Shown here: in pieces, positions 56,525 to 64,000 of the stretch
Layout: every line of letters begins with the position of its first letter
Position numbering within the stretch: the stretch's first letter is position 1
Assembly: GCA_039586035.1 (NCBI GenBank)
Contig: JBDHLD010000029.1
Location: 1 to 64,000 of the forward strand
Reading direction: 5' to 3'
Length of the DNA stretch: 64,000 nt
Source: JBDHHQ01 sp039586035
Lineage (GTDB): Bacteria > Gemmatimonadota > Gemmatimonadetes > Longimicrobiales > Gaopeijiaceae
Notes under the pieces: generated by a model
The model's input: only the letters and a program-made list of their open reading frames with translations
The model's database searches: none
What the model was told of the DNA's origin: nothing
Position numbers and translations under genes: made by a program

Positions 56525-59155
56525 ATGCGCTCCCTGCTCGCGCTCCTGATCGCCGGCGCCTTCGTGTCGCCGTCGTCTCTCTCTGCTCAGGTCCCGTCGC
56601 CCGAAGAGGCGTTCGGCTTTCCGCCGGGCGCCGACTATCAAGTAGCGGATTACGGCCAGATGCAGGCGTACTTCCGTGACCTGGCGGCCTCGACGTCCAG
56701 GGCCGAGCTGGTCGAGGTGGGCCGGACAGCCCGGGACCAGCCACTGCTGCTGCTGTTCATCTCGAGCGACGAGAACATGCGGGAGCTCGAGCGCTGGCGG
56801 TCCACCAGCGAGCGCCTCTCTCGGGCCCGCATCAGCGAGGGCGAAGCCCGCGAGCTCGCCGCAAACGGCAAGGCCGTCGTCTGGGTCGACGGCGGGATGG
56901 ACGATCAGGAGTTCGCCACGGCCCAGATGACGCCCGAGCTGGCCCATCGGCTGGTGACGTCCGAGGACCCCGAGATCCGGTTCATCCGGGACAACGTGGT
57001 CACCCTCCTCATGCCCGCCCTCAACCCGGACGGCGTGGCCAACGACGTGTCCTGGTACCGGGAGGTGCGAGGCACACCGTTCGAGACCACCCGTCCGCCT
57101 CGTCTCGGGCAGCCGTGGGCGGGGACCGACAACAACCGCGACTGGTTCATGGCCAACATGCCCGAAACACGGGCCGTGTCCCGGGTCCTGTACTACGAGT
57201 GGTATCCCCAGATCGTCTACAACCACCATCAGACCTCGCCGCCACACGCCCGGATCTTCATCCCGCCCTTCGCCGACCCCGTCAACCCGGACATCCCGGC
57301 GGGGGTGACGACGGGCGTGAACATGGTGGGTGCCGCCATGGCGGCCCGGTTCGCGGCCAAGCGCATGCCCGGCTACATGTCGAGGTCGGTGTACAGCATG
57401 TGGTGGAACGGCGGCATGAGGCTCACGCCGTACTTCCACAATCAGATCGGCATCCTCACGGAGACCGCCCATCGGACGCCCACGCCCCGCACGTACGACC
57501 TGGAGGATTGGCCCGAGGTGATCGACGTGCGTCGCGGCCTCTCTCCCAGGACCGACAGCACGAGCATCTCATATCCGGATCCGTGGTTCGGCACCGAGTC
57601 CCACATCAGGGATGCCTTCGACTACATGATCGAAGCGACCATCGCCACCCTCGACCTGGCTGCCCGCTACCGGGAGCGGTTCCTCTACGGCATCTACAGC
57701 ATGGGCCGAGAGGCGATCGAGGAAGGTGAGGGGGGAGGACCGTTCGCGTACGTGATCCCGCCGAATCAGTGGGATCCGAGCGAGGCGGTCAACCTGGTGA
57801 ACGTGTTCCGGCACTCCGGCGTCGAGGTGCACCGCGCCTCGGACAGCTTCGAGGCGGGTGGCGCCGACTACCCGGCGGGGTCCTACATCGTCTTCGCCGG
57901 TCAGGCCTTCAGGCCGCACGTGGTCAACCTGATGGAGCCCCGGAACTACCCGGAGCGGGAGCGCTATCCCGGTGGGCCGCCCGAAACCCCATACGATCTG
58001 GCCGGCTGGACGCTGCCACTGCAAATGGGAGTCCGGGTCGACCGCATCGACGCTCCCTTCCAGGCGCCGACCGCGGAGGTGCCGATGCTGGCCACCATCG
58101 ATCCCGGCTCGGTATCCGGCGATCCCGGCTACGGCTACGCGTTCGGCGCCGGCTCCAACGCCGCCTTCACGGTCGTGAACCGGCTGCTGGCCGACGGGCA
58201 CGCCGTGTCCGTCACGGACGCCGCCACCGACGACGGCTCGCTCCCCTCCGGGTCGTTCATCGTCCACGCGGGGAGCGGCGTCCAGGGAGCCGTCCACGAT
58301 CTGGCCGGTGAGCTGGGCGTCGACTTCGCGGGCCTGGCGGCGGATCCTGGCGTTCCCACGGCCGAGCTGCGGCTCCCCCGCGTGGGCCTGTACAAAGCCT
58401 GGCACAGCAGGGTAGACGACCAGGGGTGGACTCTTTGGGTCCTGGAGCAGGCGGACTTCGCCGTGGACACGCTCCACGATGCCGACATCCGCACCGGGGA
58501 CCTCTCCCGCTACGACGCCATCGTCCTGCCCAACCACCCTGGGGACGAGATCTTCTTGGGCAACCTGCCCGGCCTCATGCCCGAAGCGTATGTGGGCGGT
58601 GTCGGCGCCGAAGGCGCGGCACGGCTCAAGGCGTTCGTGGAAGAGGGCGGGACGCTGATCGCCTTCGACGCATCCACCGACCTCCCCATCGAGCACTTCG
58701 GCCTGCCGGTGCGAAACTCGCTGGCGGATCTCCCCCCGGAACAGTTCTTCATTCCCGGATCCCTGATCCGCATGGACGTGGACACGGACCACCCGCTTGC
58801 CGGTGGCATGCAGGCACAGGTGGCCGCGTTCTTCTCGCAGGGCCGGGCATTCGAGCCGGTGCGGCTACCCAGAGCCGGCGAGGGGGGCAGGGAAGACACC
58901 CCGGAGGCCGAGCCGCCACCGGTGGAGGTGGTGAGCACCTACGCCTCCGACGAAATCCTGATGAGCGGCTGGGCCATGGGCGAAGAACGCTACCTGGCCG
59001 GCCGCCCCGCCCTGGTGAACGTCGGGCTGGGCCAGGGGAGCGTGGTGCTGTTCGGATTCCGGCCCCAGCATCGCGGGCAGGCCCGGGGCACCTACAAGTT
59101 GTTCTTCAACGCCATCCAGCGGGCCACGACCCACAGGGGGGTGCCCGTAAGCTGA
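56525..59155 (+). CDS. M14-family peptidase-like protein with altered zinc site
   Basis: This is an 876-residue secreted protein (signal peptide ending near LSAQ, residue 22). The carboxypeptidase-like domain spans about 35-330. The usual HxxE zinc pair in the GLHASE-type loop here reads GGMDDQE, so the first His is Asp126, with Glu129 kept. The third ligand is in YNHHQ (His234/235). Substrate-binding NNRDW (203-207) and the general base Glu313 in LTETA are present. The C-terminal half includes a glutamine-amidotransferase-like region (YDAIVLPNHPGDEIF). It belongs to a family common in Gemmatimonadota. Zinc binding may be changed or lost. Confidence 0.87.
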   Translation: MRSLLALLIAGAFVSPSSLSAQVPSPEEAFGFPPGADYQVADYGQMQAYFRDLAASTSRAELVEVGRTARDQPLLLLFISSDENMRELERWRSTSERLSRARISEGEARELAANGKAVVWVDGGMDDQEFATAQMTPELAHRLVTSEDPEIRFIRDNVVTLLMPALNPDGVANDVSWYREVRGTPFETTRPPRLGQPWAGTDNNRDWFMANMPETRAVSRVLYYEWYPQIVYNHHQTSPPHARIFIPPFADPVNPDIPAGVTTGVNMVGAAMAARFAAKRMPGYMSRSVYSMWWNGGMRLTPYFHNQIGILTETAHRTPTPRTYDLEDWPEVIDVRRGLSPRTDSTSISYPDPWFGTESHIRDAFDYMIEATIATLDLAARYRERFLYGIYSMGREAIEEGEGGGPFAYVIPPNQWDPSEAVNLVNVFRHSGVEVHRASDSFEAGGADYPAGSYIVFAGQAFRPHVVNLMEPRNYPERERYPGGPPETPYDLAGWTLPLQMGVRVDRIDAPFQAPTAEVPMLATIDPGSVSGDPGYGYAFGAGSNAAFTVVNRLLADGHAVSVTDAATDDGSLPSGSFIVHAGSGVQGAVHDLAGELGVDFAGLAADPGVPTAELRLPRVGLYKAWHSRVDDQGWTLWVLEQADFAVDTLHDADIRTGDLSRYDAIVLPNHPGDEIFLGNLPGLMPEAYVGGVGAEGAARLKAFVEEGGTLIAFDASTDLPIEHFGLPVRNSLADLPPEQFFIPGSLIRMDVDTDHPLAGGMQAQVAAFFSQGRAFEPVRLPRAGEGGREDTPEAEPPPVEVVSTYASDEILMSGWAMGEERYLAGRPALVNVGLGQGSVVLFGFRPQHRGQARGTYKLFFNAIQRATTHRGVPVS

Positions 59156-59239
59156 CCAACGTGCACATTGTCATGCCCGACATCGGAGTCCAGATGCCGC
59201 GGTTCCGCTGACGTTCCCCTTCACTCAGCGAGGTAGACC

Positions 59240-59800
59240 ATGGTTACGATCGGCTCACTCTGGCTGGCCATCCTCCTCTCGGCGGTGCTGGTGTTCGTTG
59301 CCAGCGCCCTGGTCTGGATGGTGCTCCCCCACCACAAGTCGGACTTCAAGAAGCTGCCGGACGAGGACGGTGCCATCGGTGCGCTTCGCCCCCAGAACCT
59401 TGCGCCCGGCCAGTACAACATCCCCCACGCCGCGTCCCAGGCCGAGCTGGCGAACCCGGACGTCAAGGAGAAGTTCGAGAACGGTCCGGTGGCGTTCCTG
59501 ACGGTCCTGCCCAGTGGCGTGCCGACCATGGGGGGCAAGCTGGCCAAGTCGTTCGTTTTCTACCTCGCGGTGAGTGGGCTGGCGGCATACCTCGCCACCC
59601 GCACCCTGGATGCGGGCGCCGATTACCTGGCCGTGTTCCGCATCGTCGGCACCGTGACGTGGGTGAGCTACAGCTGGGGCGTGGTACAGGACGCCATCTG
59701 GTTCGGGCGGCCTTGGTCGTCCGTCTGGAAGCACATGGGGGACGGATTCCTGTACGCTCTCTTGACCGCCGGGGTCTTCGGCTGGCAGTGGCCGGGCTGA
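59240..59800 (+). CDS. Conserved membrane protein, 186 residues
   Basis: Four hydrophobic segments are likely: about residues 6-28, 105-120, 130-150 and 168-183. Between the first and second is a soluble loop with HHKSDFKKLPDED and GQYNIPHAASQAEL. The LPHHKSDF motif right after the first helix is familiar from uncharacterised bacterial membrane proteins. GAGG lies before the ATG. No transport or catalytic motif is seen. It lies between the M14 peptidase and an S41-like lipoprotein on the same strand. Confidence 0.8.
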   Translation: MVTIGSLWLAILLSAVLVFVASALVWMVLPHHKSDFKKLPDEDGAIGALRPQNLAPGQYNIPHAASQAELANPDVKEKFENGPVAFLTVLPSGVPTMGGKLAKSFVFYLAVSGLAAYLATRTLDAGADYLAVFRIVGTVTWVSYSWGVVQDAIWFGRPWSSVWKHMGDGFLYALLTAGVFGWQWPG

Positions 59801-59847
59801 GGCGACCCGGGTCCGTCGGGGCGGCTCCCTGGAAGACAAGGGCCGGA

Positions 59848-61476
59848 ATGAGAACCACCGCCCGCTCGTGCCTGGCGCTGCTGGCGGCCGTGGTCGGCTG
59901 CGACGGTGGCGATACAGCCCCGCCGGCCGAGGCTCCTGGCGCCGCCGGGGTCGCGGCGTCGAGCACCCCGGAGCAGCGGGCCGCGCTGTTCGACACGATC
60001 CTGGCGCGGACGATGCGGCGTGAGGCTTTTTCGCCGGTCAAGAACCAGCGGCTGGGCTTGGACGTGGAGGCCGCCATGCGGGCGGTGCGGCCCGAGCTCG
60101 TGGCAGCGGACGACGACCCCTCGCTCTACCACGCCCTGGTGAAGCTGTCGGCCGCCCGGCGGGACCGACATCTGAGCGTTCAGCTCGTAGAGGGGGGGCT
60201 CGATCCCGGATTCAAGGACGGCCTGAGGGTCGCCGGCGGCCTCCCGGCGACCCCAGACCCCCTCCACGCCCCGGTCCGCTTCGCCCCGGACTACGGGAAT
60301 CCCAACGAGCCGTTCTTCTTCCTCGTCGATTGGGCGGAGGACGCCAGCGTCACGGATGCGGGCGTTGCTGTGGGAGACCGGCTCATCGGGGTCAACGGCC
60401 GCTCGGCCGAGGCGTGGTACCAGGCCGCGGCGCCGTACATGCGCCACTCCACCGACGAGGGCTCGAGGTGGAAGCTGGCACAGCTGCTCCCCCAGCGCAG
60501 CGCCGTGCTGCCTATGACCATGTACGAGGAGACGCTGGTCGTGGAGCTGGAAAGGACGGGCGGTGAGCGCTACATGCTTGACCTGCCTTATCGCCCTGCC
60601 GCTGACCTCGTCTGGGGCGACCGGGGCGAGCCCCGCTACCGGGGCTTCACGGAGGTCTTTCAAACCCCGACCTACACGCTCTTCCAGTCTGACGATCGTC
60701 CCGTCCTGCTGCTTTCGTGGGTGGGCTTCCGCGAGCACATGGTGGAGGATGTAGACCGACTCATGGCGTGGGCCGCGGAGGAGGGCCGGCTCGACCACGA
60801 CGTGATCTTCGACGCCACGCGAAGCGGCGGTGGCTCGCGGGGGGCCTATGCCGTGCGGCGCCTGTCCCCCCATCCCTTCAAGACGACTTTCGGCAACCTC
60901 CGCCTGAGCGATGCGGGCGTCGCGTTCGTCGAGCAGGCCAAGGAGGCGGCCGGCCGGTTGCTGGACAGCGGCGTGCAGGAGGCGGACGACAACGGCCGTT
61001 GGCTTCTCGACTGGTTGGAGACCGACGTGGCGGAGGCCATCGCCGAGGGCAGGGACTACACCAACGATGTGCCATTCAAGCTGGCCCACGCCCCCAAAGA
61101 CTCCGACGGTGTGCTACAGCCCGCTCCCGTCCACTTCACCGGCCAGCTGGTCGTGCTCCTGGGCCCGGATGGTGGCTCCCACCTGGATCAGTTCGCCGCC
61201 ATCGTCGCCGACAACGACCTGGGGTCCATCGTAGGGATGCCCGCGGGTGGCTACTCCAACACGTGGGAGTGGGAAGAGCTGCTGACCATGCCCGGCACCG
61301 ACCTGCCCGTGGCGGAGTTCATGTGGTCCATCGGCCATACGATTCGGCCGAACGGCGAGCTCGCCGAGGGCAATCCGGCCCCGGTGGACGTATGGATTCC
61401 CCTGACTCGCGCGAACGCCCCGGAGTACTATGCGACGCTCCTGGGCGAGGCGCTGGAGCTGCTGGGGCAGCAGTGA
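59848..61476 (+). CDS. S41-like peptidase lipoprotein
   Basis: This is a 542-residue protein starting at ATG 59848. The lipobox VVGC (Cys at about 18) predicts lipid anchoring. An N-terminal helical domain (FDTILARTMRREAFSP) is followed by a PDZ-like stretch (VTDAGVAVGDRLIGVNGRSA) and then a tail-specific-protease-like core: LLLSWVGF, VIFDATRSGGGSRG, and LVVLLGPDGGSHLDQFAA. In active S41 enzymes the last region usually carries a catalytic Ser in a small-residue context and a following Lys. Here GGS is present but I cannot identify the Lys, so catalysis is uncertain. Confidence 0.7.
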   Translation: MRTTARSCLALLAAVVGCDGGDTAPPAEAPGAAGVAASSTPEQRAALFDTILARTMRREAFSPVKNQRLGLDVEAAMRAVRPELVAADDDPSLYHALVKLSAARRDRHLSVQLVEGGLDPGFKDGLRVAGGLPATPDPLHAPVRFAPDYGNPNEPFFFLVDWAEDASVTDAGVAVGDRLIGVNGRSAEAWYQAAAPYMRHSTDEGSRWKLAQLLPQRSAVLPMTMYEETLVVELERTGGERYMLDLPYRPAADLVWGDRGEPRYRGFTEVFQTPTYTLFQSDDRPVLLLSWVGFREHMVEDVDRLMAWAAEEGRLDHDVIFDATRSGGGSRGAYAVRRLSPHPFKTTFGNLRLSDAGVAFVEQAKEAAGRLLDSGVQEADDNGRWLLDWLETDVAEAIAEGRDYTNDVPFKLAHAPKDSDGVLQPAPVHFTGQLVVLLGPDGGSHLDQFAAIVADNDLGSIVGMPAGGYSNTWEWEELLTMPGTDLPVAEFMWSIGHTIRPNGELAEGNPAPVDVWIPLTRANAPEYYATLLGEALELLGQQ

Positions 61477-61754
61477 GGTCGGATGGACCCGAGGCCTCGG
61501 CCCGGCGGGGGCTCCTGGCTGGGGGAGCCGGGGGGCTCTCCCGAGTGACGGCAGTGGCCGCCCAACCCCAAGGGCCGACGGCCAAACAAAAGTTTGCTTG
61601 ATCGTAGGTCCGGACGGGGGCGGTATTCGAGCACGACGGCCTCTCGGCTTCGTCCGGGGGAGCTCCAAGCCCCGCTTCTCGACGGTGCCGACGGGTCTGT
61701 GCGCTGGGTCCTCTACTCTTGCGCGCTTCCCCCCCAATCCGTTGAGGTAGCCAC

Positions 61755-62510
61755 ATGAAGATCCAAGCCGTAGGCCTGTCCGTACTGGGTGCTCTTCTGA
61801 TCGTACCCGCCGTGGCGCAAGGCCAGGACGGTGGCGTCGTCGCGGCCCAGTACTATCAGTGCACGTCGGGTCAGGAAGCGCGCGCTGACGAGATCGCCGA
61901 AGAGGTGCTGGCTCCCATCTTGAACCGGCACATGGAGGCGGGACACATCGACAGCTGGGGGTGGTTGGGCCACGACACGGGCGGTCACTGGCGACGCCTC
62001 GGATACTGGTCCGCCCCAGACATGGAGACCATGTTCTCGACGCGGGCGGCCATCGTCGCCGAGTTCCTGGAGAGGAACGCCGACGCCGCCGCCGAGCTGA
62101 ACACCATCTGTCCGGTGCACGACGACTACCTCTGGTCGCCCGCGGCTGCTCAATCGGTCGAGGCCGTCACGCAGGACCGGCCGGCCGCCGGCATCTCCCA
62201 GTACCTCAAGTGCAACGTGAACCGGGAGACCGAAGCCGACGAGATCGTAGAGCGGGCGCTGGGACCCATCTACGACCGGCACGTGGCGTCGGGACAGCTC
62301 GCCAGCTGGGGCTGGCTCGCCCACCAGGTGGGGGGTGAGTACCGGCGCCTCTGGACCATCACGGGGGCGGACTTCATGACTCTGATGACAGCGTGGGGCG
62401 AGATCATCGCCGAGGCGTCAGAAGAGGTGCCCGTGGACTTCGCGGAGTTCAGCGAGATCTGCCCGGACCACGTCGACTATCTCTGGAACACGATCATGTC
62501 GAATCCCTGA
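61755..62510 (+). CDS. Secreted protein with two tandem homologous domains
   Basis: This is a 251-residue protein with a signal peptide (cleavage near AQGQ, residue 24). It consists of two copies of one domain of about 95 residues, at 33-127 and 150-244. Matching features are YYQC/YLKC, ADEIAEE/ADEIVER, DSWGWLGH/ASWGWLAH, GGHWRRL/GGEYRRL and ICPVHDDYLW/ICPDHVDYLW. Each copy has two Cys exactly 83 residues apart (36 and 119; 153 and 236), which may form a disulfide. I do not recognise the domain; a ferredoxin-like alpha/beta barrel is a guess. It ends before a strong terminator. Confidence 0.85.
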   Translation: MKIQAVGLSVLGALLIVPAVAQGQDGGVVAAQYYQCTSGQEARADEIAEEVLAPILNRHMEAGHIDSWGWLGHDTGGHWRRLGYWSAPDMETMFSTRAAIVAEFLERNADAAAELNTICPVHDDYLWSPAAAQSVEAVTQDRPAAGISQYLKCNVNRETEADEIVERALGPIYDRHVASGQLASWGWLAHQVGGEYRRLWTITGADFMTLMTAWGEIIAEASEEVPVDFAEFSEICPDHVDYLWNTIMSNP

Positions 62511-62537
62511 CGCTCAGGACGGCGCGGGCACGACGAC

Positions 62538-62570
62538 GAGGCCGGGTCCCACGGGACGGGGCCCGGCCTC
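62538..62570. terminator. Strong bidirectional terminator hairpin
   Basis: Thirteen-base arms (62538-62550 and 62558-62570, GAGGCCGGGTCCC against GGGGCCCGGCCTC) pair fully with one G-U wobble around a 7-base loop. It lies between the convergent genes ending at 62510 and 62618 and probably stops transcription from both. No T run is present. Confidence 0.65.
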
Positions 62571-62617
62571 CGTGCGTATCCCCCGGAGACTGCCCTCCAG
62601 GCCATTCCCCGTTTGCG

Positions 62618-63286
62618 CTATTCCCCGTTTTCCAGGACGAACTGGAACCGCTGGGCGAACACCTGACCAATGCCCCGCACCGCCTCCAGCAGGCCTGGGC
62701 CGTACTCGCCCGCCCGGAACGGGCCCACGACCTTGGACGTGACGAGATCACGGATTGCGGCGGAGGGGAAGAATGCCTCGACGCCCTCCTGGACCTGGAT
62801 GCTGAACTCCCGCTCTTCCAGGGACAGCATGATGAGGACGCCGGTGTCGTTGGCAGGGTCGTCCGGGGCTCCACGATAGCCGACGTTCCAAAGCTTCGTC
62901 AGCTCGTCGGCGATCTCCTCCAGCGGCTTTCCCTCCAGCCGGGGCAGCGTCACGACCACGATGTCGCCCTTGGACTTGCGCCGCACCTCGGAGGCGATGT
63001 CCTCCATGGCGTTGCGGGACTCTTGATCCACCACGCCGGCCAGGTCGTTCACGTAGCCGACCCGGTGCGGGTAGGAGCTCTCCGGTTGGGTATCCTGGCC
63101 CGACGCGACCGCGGGAGCAAAGAGGGCCATGGCGAGAGTCGTGGCCATCGTGATCGATCCGAGATCACGGCTCTGCCGGGCGGGACCGGCAGCCGCGGGG
63201 GTGCGCTCTCCCCACACCCGCTGAAGGTCGGGCTCGCGGGCGGCGATCCCGGCCCGACCGCGGATCCTGCGCCAGCACCGTCCCAT
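62618..63286 (-). CDS. TPM domain protein (YgcG-like)
   Basis: The TPM domain begins with YPHRVGYVNDLAGVVDQESRNAMEDI and continues through GDIVVVTLPRLEGKPLEEIADEL, WNVG and DTGVLIMLSLEEREFSIQVQEG, the full signature of the family. A hydrophobic segment (LAMALFAPAVASG) before it is the signal peptide. The ATG at 63286 overlaps the M24 stop (TGATG), giving 222 residues with a long basic leader. The ATG at 63148 gives a tighter but poorly charged signal. I keep the longer form with low certainty. TPM proteins are exported and of debated function. Confidence 0.85.
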   Translation of the reverse strand: MGRCWRRIRGRAGIAAREPDLQRVWGERTPAAAGPARQSRDLGSITMATTLAMALFAPAVASGQDTQPESSYPHRVGYVNDLAGVVDQESRNAMEDIASEVRRKSKGDIVVVTLPRLEGKPLEEIADELTKLWNVGYRGAPDDPANDTGVLIMLSLEEREFSIQVQEGVEAFFPSAAIRDLVTSKVVGPFRAGEYGPGLLEAVRGIGQVFAQRFQFVLENGE

Positions 63287-64000
63287 CAGTAGATCACGGC
63301 CGGTTGTCCGATGAGCCACAGCTCCATCTGGGGGCCGACCATGAAGTGCACCTGGCCATTCTCGTCCACCCAGGCGTCCTCCTCCCGGGCCATGGTGACC
63401 CTCTGGCCCTCCCATTCCGGCACCGGGCCGGACACGCTGAACTCGATGGACCAGAACTCCGTTGGCCGCACGGGCTCCCGGGGGTGGATGCCGTACCGCT
63501 CCGGCCAGTCCCGGCTGCCCCATGCGCCGACACCGTGGACCCAATTTCCCTGGACGTGCGGGTAGGTACGATTGTCGATGCCTTCGCTCTGGCCCCTTTC
63601 CTCTGCCACGGTGACGATGTCCCGACCAAGGACCCCGGGCTTGATGGTTTCCGCGATGATCTCGCCCTGCCGGATGGACTGCTCGAACAGGTGGCGGAGC
63701 CCCTCGGGTGGGGCCGCCTCGCCGGGTTTCAGCACGTACGCCATCTTCTGCTGGTCGGTCACCAGCCCGGACAGGCGGACTCCGAAGTCCACGTGAAGCA
63801 GATCCCCGGGCAGGATGACCGGGTCGTCCACGTCCGTGAAGGGCTCCTCCCGCCCCTGACGCCACAGGTCGAAGGACGCGGGGAAGTTGAACTCCAGGTC
63901 CTGGGCCATCCACTCGTCCTTCACCCACCAGTACACGTCCATGAGCGTGGTCTGCCCGGGAGTGATCACCTCCGACGAGAATGCTCTGCGCAGGATGTGC
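63286..64000 (-). CDS. M24 family metallopeptidase, partial at right edge
   Basis: This is the C-terminal 237 residues of a pita-bread-fold peptidase of the Xaa-Pro aminopeptidase/methionine aminopeptidase family; the 5' end is outside the window. All five metal ligands are visible in order: Asp in HVDFGV, Asp in LVTDQQ, His in WVHGVGAW, Glu in WSIEFSV and Glu in AREEDAW. The reading frame stays open to base 64000, with HILRRAFSSEVITPG before the first internal start-like codon, so the gene continues beyond the edge. It overlaps the TPM gene start by one base. Confidence 0.9.
   Translation of the reverse strand, partial: HILRRAFSSEVITPGQTTLMDVYWWVKDEWMAQDLEFNFPASFDLWRQGREEPFTDVDDPVILPGDLLHVDFGVRLSGLVTDQQKMAYVLKPGEAAPPEGLRHLFEQSIRQGEIIAETIKPGVLGRDIVTVAEERGQSEGIDNRTYPHVQGNWVHGVGAWGSRDWPERYGIHPREPVRPTEFWSIEFSVSGPVPEWEGQRVTMAREEDAWVDENGQVHFMVGPQMELWLIGQPAVIY

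Noticed and set aside
1..64000. CRISPR arrays, insertion sequences, prophage genes, rRNA and tRNA genes
   Set aside because: No regularly spaced repeats, transposase motifs, phage structural proteins or RNA gene signatures were seen on reading either strand.

Overview
The window is GC-rich bacterial chromosomal DNA, most like a member of the Gemmatimonadota. The main reasons are two Ser/Thr kinases with a TolB/WD40-like extracytoplasmic half, an ADOP-type ABC permease with its own PadR regulator, an ECF-like sigma factor divergent from a kinase-TPR protein, many signal-peptide and lipoprotein hydrolases, and a DcaP-like porin. This is inferred from gene content only; there is no rRNA, tRNA, CRISPR array, insertion sequence or phage gene to fix the taxonomy.

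Layout: 0-5 kb holds a DUF697-like membrane protein (cut by the left edge), two alpha/beta hydrolases and an M19 dipeptidase. 5-9 kb holds a kinase-TPR gene divergent from an ECF-like sigma factor, then a DUF4870 protein. 9-16 kb holds a lipoprotein amidohydrolase, a membrane protein/winged-helix regulator pair with a clear operator, a frameshifted M28 peptidase and a broken aldehyde dehydrogenase. 16-29 kb holds a sulfatase operon, a kinase-propeller gene, a frameshifted membrane protein, the ADOP permease with PadR, and a second kinase-propeller gene. 29-33 kb holds a possible Stv-like fragment, a frameshifted porin, a broken DUF4126 gene and an intact fetA/fetB-like iron exporter pair. 33-41 kb holds a lipoprotein, PEP carboxylase, a hydantoinase/allantoinase-like enzyme with a DapA-superfamily enzyme, and an FkbM-like methyltransferase.

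41-47 kb is the most unusual part. A 1798-residue protein carries two separate lipase-like alpha/beta-hydrolase modules and a C-terminal CHAT (caspase-like) protease domain. Just downstream on the same strand lies a Vps62/DUF946-like protein. I could not match this pair to a system I know.

47-64 kb is a hydrolase-rich stretch: a GMC oxidoreductase; a methyltransferase interrupted by one in-frame TGA at a likely Cys position; a phosphodiesterase and an M28 peptidase; then a plus-strand series (DUF3047, DUF427, serine beta-lactamase-like hydrolase, D-aminoacylase-like lipoprotein, M14 peptidase, membrane protein, S41-like lipoprotein, a secreted protein with an internal duplication); then a minus-strand M24 peptidase and TPM protein. 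Taken together the genes suggest a heterotroph that breaks down peptides and other polymers outside the cytoplasm. Frame-disrupting lesions (five genes) are confined to about 12.8-31.2 kb, which may reflect local assembly quality or real gene decay.
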